Below, piece by piece: positions 8,108 through 17,084 of a stretch of DNA of 64,000 nt. The position numbers and the translations under genes are program-made. The notes beneath the pieces were generated by a model. That model was not told the origin of the DNA and did no database searches. It worked only from the letters and a program-made list of their open reading frames with translations. The stretch lies in contig JBBQWN010000005.1 in assembly GCA_038210595.1 (NCBI GenBank), positions 1 through 64,000 on the forward strand, read 5' to 3'. The number at the start of each line of letters is the position of its first letter. Position 1 is the stretch's first letter. The stretch is from Glacieibacterium sp038210595 (GTDB taxonomy: Bacteria; Pseudomonadota; Alphaproteobacteria; Sphingomonadales; Sphingomonadaceae).

Positions 8108-9442
8108 TCAAGCCACGGCGCGGCGGCGCAGCAGCTGCCGGGCCGACAGGCCGAGCCAGAGGCGGACGGTCAGCGAACTCGCGATCGCCGCCACCGCCGC
8201 GCCTTCGGCGCCCAACAACGGCAGCAGTACCGCGAGCCCGCCGAGATTGACCGCCGCGCCCGCGGCGCGCCCGGCCAGCACCTTGCCGGCCTTGCCATGG
8301 GCGTTGAGCACCGGCTCAAGCCCGAGGCCCGACAGATCGATGGCGGCGGCGACCGCGAGCAGCAGCAACAATTCCCGTGCCGAGCCGAAGCCCGGGCCGG
8401 CGAGCAGGGTCAGCACCGTGCCACCGGCGACGGCAAACACCGCGACGACGACGACGGCGAGGCCGGCGGTGACCAGCTCCACCCGCCCGGCGATGCGCGC
8501 CAGCGTCGCGCGGTCGTCGGTCGCGACCAGCCGCGCCATTTCCGGATACAGCACCCGCGCCATCGCCTGCACCGGCTTGACCAGCCCCTTGGCGACCCGG
8601 CTGGCGAGGCGGTAGCCGCCCGCCATGCTGGTGCCGACAACGCCGCCGATCGCCAGCGTTGCGGCCTGTTCGCCGGTGACGGTAAGCGAGGACGACAGGT
8701 TGGTCATCCACGAGAAGCGCCAGATGCGGCGGTTTTCGCGGGCCGCCTGCGCGAACGCGGCGCGGCCCAGCGCCGGGCGGCGTTGCCGCGGCCCCAGCGC
8801 CACGAACCACGTCACGCCGCTCTGGATCAGCGCCGCCGACGCCCAGACGGCGAGGAAGCCGGGGACGCCGCCGCCCAGCCACCAGGCGGTCAGCGACCCG
8901 ATCACCCGCACCGACGGACCGATCGCCTGGCAATAGGTCAGCAGGTCGAAGCGGTCGAACAGCCGCAGCACGCCGTTGGGCGTCGCGCCGATCGACAGCA
9001 GCAACGCCGCGCCGAACAGCGCCGCGTCGCGCTGCTCCACCGCCGACCAGCCGAGCCACGGCCCGGCGAGGCCGACCCCGAGCCAGGCGATGCCCGCGCC
9101 CAGCACCGCGGTGGCGAGGTCGAGTGTCGTGGTGAAGCCGAGCAGCCGTGCCAGGCGCCCGGGCTCGCCGTCGGCGCGGTGCTGGGCGCCGTAGCGGATC
9201 ACCGCCTGCCACGACTGGAACTGCATCAGATTGGCGATCGTCTGGCCATAGGCGAGGACCAGCGAGAACAGGCCGAACTGCGCCGGCCCGAGCGCGCGGG
9301 CGGCGACCGCGAGATAGATCAGGCTGGCGACGCCGCCGAAACCCTTGCCGCCGAGCAGCCAGGCGACGTTCAGCCCCATGCGCCGGTAGACGGGCCGGGT
9401 GGCAGCGGCGGCGGGGGCAGCGGGGGACGGCGGCGGGGTCAT
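8108..9442 (-). CDS. polysaccharide flippase family (Wzx/MATE-like) membrane protein
   Basis: 444 residues with about 12-14 hydrophobic segments. The N-terminal region (GLNVAWLLGGKGFGGVASLI and the following AARALGPAQFGLFSLV) is typical of the polysaccharide_synt/O-antigen flippase family, which moves lipid-linked sugars across the inner membrane. No glycosyltransferase genes are adjacent, so the substrate cannot be named. It is transcribed divergently from cinA, with about 90 bases between the two start codons, so that gap should hold both promoters. Confidence 0.82.
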   Translation of the reverse strand: MTPPPSPAAPAAAATRPVYRRMGLNVAWLLGGKGFGGVASLIYLAVAARALGPAQFGLFSLVLAYGQTIANLMQFQSWQAVIRYGAQHRADGEPGRLARLLGFTTTLDLATAVLGAGIAWLGVGLAGPWLGWSAVEQRDAALFGAALLLSIGATPNGVLRLFDRFDLLTYCQAIGPSVRVIGSLTAWWLGGGVPGFLAVWASAALIQSGVTWFVALGPRQRRPALGRAAFAQAARENRRIWRFSWMTNLSSSLTVTGEQAATLAIGGVVGTSMAGGYRLASRVAKGLVKPVQAMARVLYPEMARLVATDDRATLARIAGRVELVTAGLAVVVVAVFAVAGGTVLTLLAGPGFGSARELLLLLAVAAAIDLSGLGLEPVLNAHGKAGKVLAGRAAGAAVNLGGLAVLLPLLGAEGAAVAAIASSLTVRLWLGLSARQLLRRRAVA

Positions 9443-9532
9443 GCGCCGCTCCCCGTGGCACAGGCTGCGGCTTCACTCCACCCCGCCTTCCCCTTCCCGG
9501 CTTGCGCGCCCTGCGCTAGACCCCGCCCGGAA

Positions 9533-10285
9533 ATGGCCACCGAACGCATCTATACCGCCGCCCTGCTGATCATCGGCGACGAGATCCTGTCGGGGCGGAC
9601 GCAGGACGCGAACCTCGCCTATCTCGCCAAATGGCTGGGGGTGCAGGGCATCCGGCTGCGCGAGGTCCGCGTCGTCGCCGATGACACGCAAGCGATCGGC
9701 GACGCGGTCAACGCGCTCCGGGTCGCCCACGACTATCTGTTCACCACCGGCGGCATCGGGCCGACCCACGACGACATCACCGTCGATGCGATCGCCGCCG
9801 CGCTCGGCGTGCCGGTCGTCGTCCACCCCCAGGCGAAAGCGATCCTGACCAGCTACTACGGCGACAAGCTGACCGATGCCCGCCTGCGCATGGCGCGCGT
9901 CCCTGAAGGCTCGCAACTCATTGAAAACTCACGAACCGGTGCGCCAGGCATTCGTTTTGCCAACATATTCATAATGGCAGGAGTCCCCGCCATCACCCAG
10001 GGCATGCTCGCCGCCCTCGATGGCCAGTTGCCCGGCGGTGCCCCGGTGCTCAGCCGCACCGTCGCCGCCTGGACCGCCGAGAGCACGGTCGCCAGCGTGC
10101 TCCTCACCGTCGAGAAGGCCAATCCCGGCACCCAGATCGGCAGCTACCCGTTCTGGCGCGAAGGCCGGACCGGCGCCAACTTCGTCATCCGCGCCACCGA
10201 CCGCGCCGCGCTCGATGCCTGCGCCACCGCACTGCTCGCGGCACTGACCGAAGCCGGCATCGCGCCGGTCGACGGTGAACTGTGA
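9533..10285 (+). CDS. CinA-type competence/damage-inducible domain protein (MoCF fold)
   Basis: 250 residues covering only the molybdopterin-binding-like (MoCF) domain of CinA. Motifs include LLIIGDEILSGRTQDAN near the start and TTGGIGPTHDDITVDA at about residues 75-90. The C-terminal nicotinamide-nucleotide amidase domain of full-length CinA is absent, as in many short proteobacterial members; the exact role of the stand-alone domain is unsettled. It heads the overlapping run towards pyrF and trp: its TGA overlaps the GTG of the next gene by four bases. Confidence 0.88.
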   Translation: MATERIYTAALLIIGDEILSGRTQDANLAYLAKWLGVQGIRLREVRVVADDTQAIGDAVNALRVAHDYLFTTGGIGPTHDDITVDAIAAALGVPVVVHPQAKAILTSYYGDKLTDARLRMARVPEGSQLIENSRTGAPGIRFANIFIMAGVPAITQGMLAALDGQLPGGAPVLSRTVAAWTAESTVASVLLTVEKANPGTQIGSYPFWREGRTGANFVIRATDRAALDACATALLAALTEAGIAPVDGEL

Positions 10286-10554
10286 ACGCCGCGCGCCTGG
10301 CGATCTGGGTCGTGCTGGCGACGCTGTTCGCGGTGTTCGCGGCGACCAACTGGACGGGCGTCACGCTGGCGTTCGGCGCTACCGAACTGATCGTCAAGCT
10401 GCCGGTGCTGCTGCTGGCGACCGCGGCGCTGGGCTATGTCGCGGGCGCGCTGCGGACCCGGTTACGCCACCGCCGCCGGCTCGCGGCAATACCGGTATCG
10501 GCCGTGCTGCCCAGCGAAGCACAGCCGACCATCGTGCCGCCGGGATGCGGATGA
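10282..10554 (+). CDS. lapA: LapA-domain small membrane protein
   Basis: 90 residues with two hydrophobic segments (AIWVVLATLFAVFAATNW and LIVKLPVLLLATAALGYVAG) and a basic tail RTRLRHRRR. This is the DUF1049/LapA layout, an inner-membrane protein connected in enterobacteria with control of lipopolysaccharide synthesis. The GTG start overlaps the cinA stop, and its own TGA overlaps the pyrF ATG. A lapA-like gene before pyrF/trpF is common in alphaproteobacteria. Confidence 0.8.
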   Translation: MNAARLAIWVVLATLFAVFAATNWTGVTLAFGATELIVKLPVLLLATAALGYVAGALRTRLRHRRRLAAIPVSAVLPSEAQPTIVPPGCG

Positions 10555-11225
10555 GCAACCCGGTGTTCGTCGCGGTCGATACCGCGCAGCTGCGCGTCGC
10601 GCAGAAGCTGGTGCGCACCGTCGGAGCCCATGTCGGCGGCATCAAGCTGGGCCTGCAGTTCTTCGCCGCCAACGGTCCGGCGGGGGTGCGCACGCTCGCC
10701 GAGCACGGCCTACCGCTGTTCCTCGATCTCAAGTTCCACGACATCCCGAACACCGTGTCGCGTGCCGTGCAGTCGGTCGGCACGTTGGCCCCGGCGGTCA
10801 TCACCGTCCACGCCAGCGGCGGCCGCGCGATGCTGACGCGCGCCAAGAAGGTGGCGCCGCCGGGCACCCGCGTCGTCGCGGTGACGGTGTTGACCAGCCT
10901 GTCCGACCGCGACCTTGCCGATACCGGCGTGAAGCGCAACGCGGCGCTGCAGGTCGAGGCGCTGGCGCGGCTGGCGCGCTCGTGCGGTCTGGACGGCATC
11001 GTTTGCTCCCCGCTCGAGGTCGCGGCGGTCAAGGCGGCATGGCCGGACGGTTATTTCGTCGTCCCCGGCATCCGCCCGGCAGGCAGCGATGCCGGTGACC
11101 AGAAGCGCAGCGGCACACCCCAGGCGGCGCTGGCGGCGGGTGCGTCGATGCTGGTCATCGGCCGGCCCATCACCGCGGCCGCCGACCCGGCCGAGGCGGC
11201 GCGCGCCATCGTGGCGAGCCTGTGA
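10551..11225 (+). CDS. pyrF: orotidine 5'-phosphate decarboxylase
   Basis: 224 residues from the ATG that overlaps the preceding TGA (ATGA); an ATG two codons earlier is also possible. It makes UMP from OMP, the last step of de novo pyrimidine synthesis. The catalytic signature DLKFHDIPNT is at about residues 57-66, and the phosphate-binding end has VVPGIRP and LVIGRPIT. It overlaps trpF by four bases, so pyrimidine and tryptophan genes are translationally linked here. Confidence 0.96.
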   Translation: MSNPVFVAVDTAQLRVAQKLVRTVGAHVGGIKLGLQFFAANGPAGVRTLAEHGLPLFLDLKFHDIPNTVSRAVQSVGTLAPAVITVHASGGRAMLTRAKKVAPPGTRVVAVTVLTSLSDRDLADTGVKRNAALQVEALARLARSCGLDGIVCSPLEVAAVKAAWPDGYFVVPGIRPAGSDAGDQKRSGTPQAALAAGASMLVIGRPITAAADPAEAARAIVASL

Positions 11226-11857
11226 CGGCAATCAAGATCTGCGGCCTGTCGACGCCCGGTACGCTCGACGCGGCGGTCGGGGCGGGGGCGACACACATTG
11301 GCCTGGTGTTCTTCGAAAAGAGCCCGCGCAACCTCGAACCGGCGTGCGCGGCAAGCTTGGCGGCGCGGGTCGAGGGGCGGGTCATGCGCGTCGGCGTCTT
11401 CGTCGATCCCGACGATGCGCTGCTCGACGCCACATCCCAATCGCTCGATATCATCCAGCTCCACGGCAGCGAGAGCCCCGCCCGCGCCGCCGCGATCCGC
11501 GCTCGCACCGGCAAGCCGCTGTGGCGCGCCGCGGGCGTCGCCAACGCCGCCGACATCCGCACCGCGAGCGCCGCCGCGCGAGGCAATTGCGATCTGTTGC
11601 TGCTCGACGCCAAAGCGCCCGCCGCGGCCTTGCTGCCGGGCGGCAACGGGATGCGCTTCGACTGGCGGCTGCTCGGCGAAGAGCGCCCGGCGACGGCGTG
11701 GGGCCTGTCGGGCGGGCTCGACGCCGGCAATGTCGCAGACGCGATTCGTGGCTGCGCGCCGGGGCTGGTCGACGTCTCCTCAGGCGTCGAGACCGCGCCG
11801 GGCGTCAAATCCATCGACAAGATCCGCGCCTTCGTCGCGGCAGCAAGGGCAGCATAG
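11222..11857 (+). CDS. trpF: phosphoribosylanthranilate isomerase
   Basis: 211 residues, GTG start overlapping the pyrF stop. It catalyses the Amadori rearrangement of phosphoribosylanthranilate in tryptophan synthesis. The catalytic Cys is in IKICGLS at the start, the catalytic Asp in LLLDAK, and the phosphate-binding region includes GLSGGLDAGNV and DVSSGVETAPGVKS. Its TAG shares one base with the GTG of trpB. Confidence 0.96.
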   Translation: MTAIKICGLSTPGTLDAAVGAGATHIGLVFFEKSPRNLEPACAASLAARVEGRVMRVGVFVDPDDALLDATSQSLDIIQLHGSESPARAAAIRARTGKPLWRAAGVANAADIRTASAAARGNCDLLLLDAKAPAAALLPGGNGMRFDWRLLGEERPATAWGLSGGLDAGNVADAIRGCAPGLVDVSSGVETAPGVKSIDKIRAFVAAARAA

Positions 11858-13065
11858 TGGCAACGGCGACGAGTCTGAGGAGCGGCCCCGACGCGCGCGG
11901 GCATTTCGGGGCCTACGGCGGGCGCTATGTCGCCGAAACGCTTATGCCGCTGATTCTCGACCTGGAGGTCGCGTATCGCGCGGCGCAGGCCGACCCCGCC
12001 TTCAAGGCCGAATTCGACTGGCTGATGACCCATTATGTCGGCCGTCCCAGCCCGATGTATTTCGCCGAGGCGCTGACCAAGCACATCGGTGGCGCAAAAA
12101 TCTACTTCAAGCGTGATGAGCTGAACCACACCGGCGCGCACAAGATCAATAACTGTATCGGTCAGATCCTGCTGGCGAAGCGCATGGGCAAGACGCGGAT
12201 CATCGCCGAGACCGGGGCGGGCCAGCACGGCGTCGCCACGGCCACCGTGGCGGCGCGCTTCGGCCTGCCGTGCACGATCTACATGGGCGCGCGCGACGTC
12301 GAGCGGCAGTCGCCCAACGTCTTTCGGATGAAGCTGCTCGGCGCCGAAGTCCGCCCGGTCGAGAGCGGGTCGAAGACGCTGAAGGACGCGATGAACGAGG
12401 CGCTGCGGGACTGGGTCACCAACGTCCACGACACCTTCTACATCATCGGCACCGCCGCCGGGCCACACCCATATCCGGAGCTGGTCCGCGACTTCCAGTC
12501 GGTGATCGGCCACGAGGCCAAGGCGCAAATCCTCGAGGCGGAGGGGCGTCTGCCCGATGTGCTGTGCGCCGCGATCGGCGGCGGCTCCAACGCCATCGGG
12601 CTGTTCCACCCGTTCCTCGACGACGAAGTGCGGATGATCGGCGTCGAGGCGGCGGGCCACGGTGTCGACACCGGCCAGCACGCGGCCTCGCTGCTCGGCG
12701 GCGTCGACGGCGTACTGCACGGCAACAAGACCCGGCTGCTTCAGGATGCAGACGGCCAGATCGCCGAGGCCCACTCGATCTCGGCCGGTCTCGACTATCC
12801 CGGCATCGGGCCGGAGCACGCCTGGCTGCACTCGATCGGCCGGGTCGAATACCAGTCGGCGACCGACGCCGAGGCGCTCGACGCGTTCCAGCTGCTGTGC
12901 CGCACCGAGGGCATCATCCCGGCGCTAGAGCCGGCGCACGCCATCGCCGCGATCGCGCGCTTCGCACCGGGGATGGCGAAGGACCGGATCGTCGTCGCCA
13001 ACCTGTGCGGTCGCGGTGACAAGGATATTTTCACGGTCGCAGCCGCGCTCGGGTTCGAGATTTGA
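11857..13065 (+). CDS. trpB: tryptophan synthase beta subunit
   Basis: 402 residues from a GTG that overlaps the trpF stop by one base. This pyridoxal-phosphate enzyme joins indole and serine. The Schiff-base lysine is in HTGAHKINN; GAGQHG and GGGSNAIG line the cofactor phosphate. The N-terminal signature FGAYGGRYVAETLMP is standard. Its TGA overlaps by one base the ATG of the unusual trpA gene. Normal length and composition, so the alien composition starts only after its stop codon. Confidence 0.97.
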   Translation: MATATSLRSGPDARGHFGAYGGRYVAETLMPLILDLEVAYRAAQADPAFKAEFDWLMTHYVGRPSPMYFAEALTKHIGGAKIYFKRDELNHTGAHKINNCIGQILLAKRMGKTRIIAETGAGQHGVATATVAARFGLPCTIYMGARDVERQSPNVFRMKLLGAEVRPVESGSKTLKDAMNEALRDWVTNVHDTFYIIGTAAGPHPYPELVRDFQSVIGHEAKAQILEAEGRLPDVLCAAIGGGSNAIGLFHPFLDDEVRMIGVEAAGHGVDTGQHAASLLGGVDGVLHGNKTRLLQDADGQIAEAHSISAGLDYPGIGPEHAWLHSIGRVEYQSATDAEALDAFQLLCRTEGIIPALEPAHAIAAIARFAPGMAKDRIVVANLCGRGDKDIFTVAAALGFEI

Positions 13066-13403
13066 TGACTTCCGCCGATGGAGATACCCGCTTCGCCAGA
13101 GTGGATTGGACGCATTCTAATCCAACTGATCCAGTCATGCTCCACTACGAGATCACGCCGGACCTGCGCGTGACCCGCGCGGTCTTCACGTTTGCGAACG
13201 GTGCCATCCAATACGACGATCTCGCTCGGGTCCCTCAAAATCCTCACCTAGTTCATGCGCCGTCGAGCCTGATCGAAGGCGCTTGGGCGTGGGTTCGTTC
13301 CGATGATGACATCGAGTGTATCGAATGCTCGAGCGCCGAGTTCTCTGACATCTGGACCGCCGCGCTGACGTCGGGACGATGGGTGCCGTTCTGGGGCGAC
13401 CGC
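13065..13403 (+). other. lower-GC segment inserted at the trpB-trpA junction
   Basis: Between the trpB stop and the conserved TrpA start lie about 340 bases that normal trp operons lack. Two 60-base lines counted here give 31/60 and 33/60 G+C, against 47/60 in a line from the TrpA part, and third codon positions often end in A or T. It encodes the DUF6881-like domain and seems to have replaced the native trpA start codon. Confidence 0.75.
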
Positions 13404-14222
13404 TTGTCAAACCGCTTCGCCGCCTGTGCTGCCGAACACCGCGCCGCGCTGGTGACGTTCGTCACCGCAGGTGACCCCGACCTCGAAACCTGCGCACGGG
13501 TGATGAACAGCCTCGTCGCGGGCGGTGCCGACATCATCGAGATCGGCATGCCGTTCACCGATCCGATGGCCGACGGGCCGGCGATCCAGGCGGGCAACAT
13601 CCGCTCGCTCGGCGCCGGCACGACGCTGCGCGGCGTGCTGGCGATGGTGCGCGCGTTCCGCACCCGCAACGCCGACATGCCGCTGGTACTGATGGGCTAT
13701 TTCAACCCGATCCTCGCCTACGGCCCCGACGCCTTCGCGCGCGACGCCGCCGCCGCCGGGCTCGACGGCTGCATCGTCGTCGACCTGCCGCCCGAGGAGG
13801 ACGCCGAGCTTGCTCCGGCGCTGCGCGGCCACGGCCTCCACCTCGTCCGGCTGGCGACCCCCACCACCGACGTCCGCCGCCTGCCCGCCATCGTCACGGG
13901 CGCGTCGGGCTTCGTCTATTATGTCGCGGTCGCCGGCATCACCGGGGCCAACGCCGCGACCGCGGACGACATCGGCGCGGCGGTCGCGCGCATCAAGGCG
14001 GCGACCGACATGCCGGTCGCGGTCGGCTTCGGCATCCGCACGCCCGAAGCCGCTGCCGCCGTCGCGCGCGTCGCCGACGCAGTGGTCGTCGGTTCGGCGA
14101 TCGTCGAGCTGATCGGCAACGCCGCCGTGGCCCGCGCCAACGACCTGCCCGAGCAGGTCGAGGCGTTCGTGCGCGACCTCAGCCTTGCGGTGCGCGGCGC
14201 GCGCGTCCAAAACGCCGCATGA
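13065..14222 (+). CDS. trpA: tryptophan synthase alpha subunit with N-terminal DUF6881-like extension
   Basis: 385 codons in one open frame. Residues from about 115 onward are a complete TrpA: Glu in DIIEIGMPFTDPMADGP and the Asp of the same stretch are the catalytic pair, with GFGIRTPEAAA and VGSAIVELI for phosphate binding. TrpA cleaves indole-glycerol phosphate. The first ~113 residues do not belong to TrpA; they resemble small DUF6881-type proteins (RVDWTHSNPTDPVMLHYEI, then AEFSDIW). There is no stop between the two parts. A TTG at 13404 (just before SNRFAACAAEH) or a GTG at 13383 could still start a normal TrpA. The gene overlaps accD by four bases. Confidence 0.9.
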   Translation: MTSADGDTRFARVDWTHSNPTDPVMLHYEITPDLRVTRAVFTFANGAIQYDDLARVPQNPHLVHAPSSLIEGAWAWVRSDDDIECIECSSAEFSDIWTAALTSGRWVPFWGDRLSNRFAACAAEHRAALVTFVTAGDPDLETCARVMNSLVAGGADIIEIGMPFTDPMADGPAIQAGNIRSLGAGTTLRGVLAMVRAFRTRNADMPLVLMGYFNPILAYGPDAFARDAAAAGLDGCIVVDLPPEEDAELAPALRGHGLHLVRLATPTTDVRRLPAIVTGASGFVYYVAVAGITGANAATADDIGAAVARIKAATDMPVAVGFGIRTPEAAAAVARVADAVVVGSAIVELIGNAAVARANDLPEQVEAFVRDLSLAVRGARVQNAA

Positions 14223-15076
14223 GCTGGCTCACCCGCACCCGGCAGCGCCTTGGCGGCTTCATCAGCCGCCGCGAGACGCCCGAGAACCTCTGGCACAAGT
14301 GCCGCAACTGCGGCGCGATGCTGTACGCCAAGGAATTCGACGAGAATCTGCGCGTCTGCCCAAGCTGTGATCATCACGAGCGCATCGGCCCCGACATCCG
14401 CTTCGCGCAGTTGTTCGACAACGGCGCGCACGTTCGCATCCCGGTGCCGCCGGTGCCCGAGGACCCGCTGCATTTCCGCGACCAGAAGCGCTACACCGAC
14501 CGGCTCAAGGCGGCCCGCACCGCCACCGGCGAGACCGAGGCGATGAGCGTCGCGCGCGGCAGCATCGAGGGGGTCGAGGCGGTCGTCGCGGTCCAGGACT
14601 TTGCCTTCATGGGCGGCTCGATGGGGCTCGGCGTCGGTGAGGCGTTCCTGACCGGGGCGCGCGCCGCTATTGCCGCCGGCGCGCCGTTCATCGTGTTCAC
14701 CGCGGCCGGTGGCGCACGCATGCAGGAAGGCATCCTCAGCCTGATGCAGATGCCGCGCACGACGGTCGCCATCGCCGAGTTGCGGGAAGCCGCGCTGCCC
14801 TATGTCGTGGTGATGACCGACCCGACCACCGGCGGCGTCACCGCCAGCTATGCGATGCTGGGCGACATCCAGATGGCCGAGCCAAGGGCACTGATCGGCT
14901 TCGCCGGACAACGCGTCATCGAGCAGACCATCCGCGAGAAGCTGCCCGAGGGGTTCCAGCGCGCCGAATATCTGCTCGACCACGGCATGCTCGACATGGT
15001 CGTCGAGCGGAAGGACCTGCGCGCCACGCTGGGCCGCATCCTCGGGTTGCTTATGCGCCGGACGCTCGCCGCCTGA
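14219..15076 (+). CDS. accD: acetyl-CoA carboxylase carboxyltransferase beta subunit
   Basis: 285 residues. The N-terminal zinc ribbon is clear (CRNCGAMLYAKEF...CPSC, two CxxC pairs at about 27-50), followed by the crotonase-fold transferase domain with AAGGARMQEGILSLMQM and PTTGGVTASYAMLGD. With AccA it moves the carboxyl group from biotin to acetyl-CoA, giving malonyl-CoA. The gene overlaps trpA and folC. It is the only accD in the window and the likely partner for the accA next to malonyl-CoA reductase near 63.4 kb. Confidence 0.97.
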   Translation: MSWLTRTRQRLGGFISRRETPENLWHKCRNCGAMLYAKEFDENLRVCPSCDHHERIGPDIRFAQLFDNGAHVRIPVPPVPEDPLHFRDQKRYTDRLKAARTATGETEAMSVARGSIEGVEAVVAVQDFAFMGGSMGLGVGEAFLTGARAAIAAGAPFIVFTAAGGARMQEGILSLMQMPRTTVAIAELREAALPYVVVMTDPTTGGVTASYAMLGDIQMAEPRALIGFAGQRVIEQTIREKLPEGFQRAEYLLDHGMLDMVVERKDLRATLGRILGLLMRRTLAA

Positions 15077-16398
15077 TGGAGGCGGCGCGGAGCGACGACG
15101 CGGTGCTCGATGCACTGTTCCGGGCCGCGTTCGCGTTGCACGAACAGACCATGGACCTGGGACTCGAGCGGTTGCTCCACTTGCTGCGCCGGCTCGGCAA
15201 TCCGCAAGCGAAGCTGCCGCCAGTGTTCCACGTCGCGGGCACCAACGGCAAGGGATCGACTGCGGCATTCCTGCGCGCCGGGCTGGAGGCGAGCGGGCGA
15301 CGGGTCCACAGCTATACTTCGCCACACCTGATCCGCTTCAATGAGCGCATTCGGCTCGCTGGCAATATCGTCGACGACGAAACGTTGAAAGGACTGTTGT
15401 CGGAGGTGTTGGCGGTCAATGGCGGCGGCCGTATCACCTTCTTCGAATTGACGACGGCGGTTGCCTTGCTGGCGTTCGCGCGGGTCCCGGCCGATGCCGC
15501 GATCCTGGAGGTCGGCATGGGCGGCCGGCTCGACGCGACCAATGTCGTGATACCGGAGGTCGCCGGCATCGCGCAGCTTGGCCTCGATCATCAGCAGTGG
15601 CTGGGCCGGACCATCCTCGAAATTGCCGGCGAGAAGGCGGCGATCGCCAAGCGTGGCCGGCCGCTGGTGCTGTCGAAATATCCGCGCACGATCACCGCAC
15701 GCATCGCCGAGGTCGCTGGCTTGGCCGGTGCGAAGCTGCTGGTCCGCGGCGATGACTGGGACGCGGCGGCATACGAGAATGCGCTGCACTACCGCGACCT
15801 GTCGGGGCGGGTGTCGCTGCCGCTGCCGCGGCTGGCGGGCGCGCACCAGCTCGACAATGCCGCGCTGGCGGTGGCCATGCTGCGCGCCCAGCACGCCGTT
15901 CCAGTCGGCGACCCGGCGCTGCGCGCCGCGATGGGATGGGCCGAATGGCCGGCGCGGCTGCAAAAGCTGGAGCCCGGACCGCTAGTGGCGAAGCTGCCGC
16001 CGCACAGCGAAATCTGGCTCGACGGCGCGCATAACCCCGCCGCCGCACGTGCCGTCGCGGATACTTTCCGCAGCCACAGTCTGGCCGAGCGGCCATTCTA
16101 CCTGGTGCTGGGCATGCTGGCGGGCAAAGACCTGGGCGGCTTCCTGAAGCCGTTCGCGGGGCGGCTCACGGCGGTCTACGCCGTGCCGGTGCCGGGTCAC
16201 GAACACCATAGTCCAGCCGCCATCGCTGCCGCTGCAAAGGAGATCGGTGTTCCCGGGCTGATCGCCGAGAATATCCCCGCCGCGGTCATCGAAATTGGCA
16301 GGGCCGCCGACCGCGCCAGGCCGCCGGTCGTGTTGTCGGCCGGTTCGCTCTACCTCGCCGGCAGCGTGCTAAAGGCCAACGGGCAGGACGCGGGCTAG
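15076..16398 (+). CDS. folC: bifunctional dihydrofolate synthase / folylpolyglutamate synthase
   Basis: 440 residues of the Mur-ligase-like family. The P-loop is GTNGKGST at about residues 55-62, and LGLDHQQWLG and EKAAIAK carry further family motifs. It adds glutamate to dihydropteroate and tetrahydrofolates. The ATG overlaps the accD stop by one base, ending the cinA-to-folC run. Its 3' end overlaps the convergent FrnE-like gene by four bases. Confidence 0.95.
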   Translation: MEAARSDDAVLDALFRAAFALHEQTMDLGLERLLHLLRRLGNPQAKLPPVFHVAGTNGKGSTAAFLRAGLEASGRRVHSYTSPHLIRFNERIRLAGNIVDDETLKGLLSEVLAVNGGGRITFFELTTAVALLAFARVPADAAILEVGMGGRLDATNVVIPEVAGIAQLGLDHQQWLGRTILEIAGEKAAIAKRGRPLVLSKYPRTITARIAEVAGLAGAKLLVRGDDWDAAAYENALHYRDLSGRVSLPLPRLAGAHQLDNAALAVAMLRAQHAVPVGDPALRAAMGWAEWPARLQKLEPGPLVAKLPPHSEIWLDGAHNPAAARAVADTFRSHSLAERPFYLVLGMLAGKDLGGFLKPFAGRLTAVYAVPVPGHEHHSPAAIAAAAKEIGVPGLIAENIPAAVIEIGRAADRARPPVVLSAGSLYLAGSVLKANGQDAG

Positions 16399-17051
16399 GC
16401 AGCCGCCGCTGCGATGTGGCGGATCACCTTTTCGAAGGTTTCGACCGGCTGACCCCCGGTCACTGCGAACTTGCCGTCGAAAATTACTGTCGGCACCGCG
16501 CTGATGCCTTCGCCCCGCCAGCGCGCCGCGTCCCGGCGAACGTTGTCGGCATAGTCGCCCGCCTCGTACACCCGCCTCGCCTCGACCGGGTCGAGCCCGG
16601 ATTGCGCCGCAGCGTCGGCCAGCACCTCGACATCGCCGGGGTTCCGCCCGTCAGTGAAATAGGCGGTGAAAAGCGCCAGCTTGAGCTCGGCCTGGCGTCC
16701 CTGAAGCCCGGCCCAGTGCAGCATTCGATGCGCGTCGAAGGTGTTCCAGATGCGGCTGTCCGGCGACGTCCGTATCTCGAAACCGTGCGCGGCGGCGCTG
16801 GCGCGGATCAGGTCGCGCGTCGCCTTGGATCGCTCCGGATCGGCGCCATATTTCTGCTGGACGTGCTCGGCGACGTTCTGGCCCTCAGGCGGCATGCCGG
16901 GGTTGAGCTCGAATGGCTGGAAATGGATGTTCGGGGTGACGACATCGCGGGTCCGCTCCAGCGCCGCCTCCAGCGCCTTCAGCCCGATCACGCACCAAGG
17001 GCAAACGACATCAGAGACGAAGTCGATGCGCATCGGGCGGGGCGTTGCCAT
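16395..17051 (-). CDS. DsbA-family oxidoreductase, FrnE-like
   Basis: 218 residues with the thioredoxin-fold active site CPWC at residues 17-20 (DFVSDVVCPWC) and the cis-proline loop AVPTVIF near residue 185. No signal peptide precedes it, so it is probably cytoplasmic like FrnE of polyketide producers and of Deinococcus. FrnE proteins act as disulfide isomerases or glutathione-transferase-like enzymes; the substrate here is unknown. It converges on folC. Confidence 0.9.
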   Translation of the reverse strand: MATPRPMRIDFVSDVVCPWCVIGLKALEAALERTRDVVTPNIHFQPFELNPGMPPEGQNVAEHVQQKYGADPERSKATRDLIRASAAAHGFEIRTSPDSRIWNTFDAHRMLHWAGLQGRQAELKLALFTAYFTDGRNPGDVEVLADAAAQSGLDPVEARRVYEAGDYADNVRRDAARWRGEGISAVPTVIFDGKFAVTGGQPVETFEKVIRHIAAAAA

Positions 17052-17084
17052 AGCCGCAACCCTACCCGCTGCCGTCGCGCACGA

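Noticed and set aside
7298..9532. A long plus-strand frame joined to the front of the cinA-like gene
   Set aside because: It runs antisense to map and the flippase gene; only the part from the ATG at 9533 shows a conserved domain.
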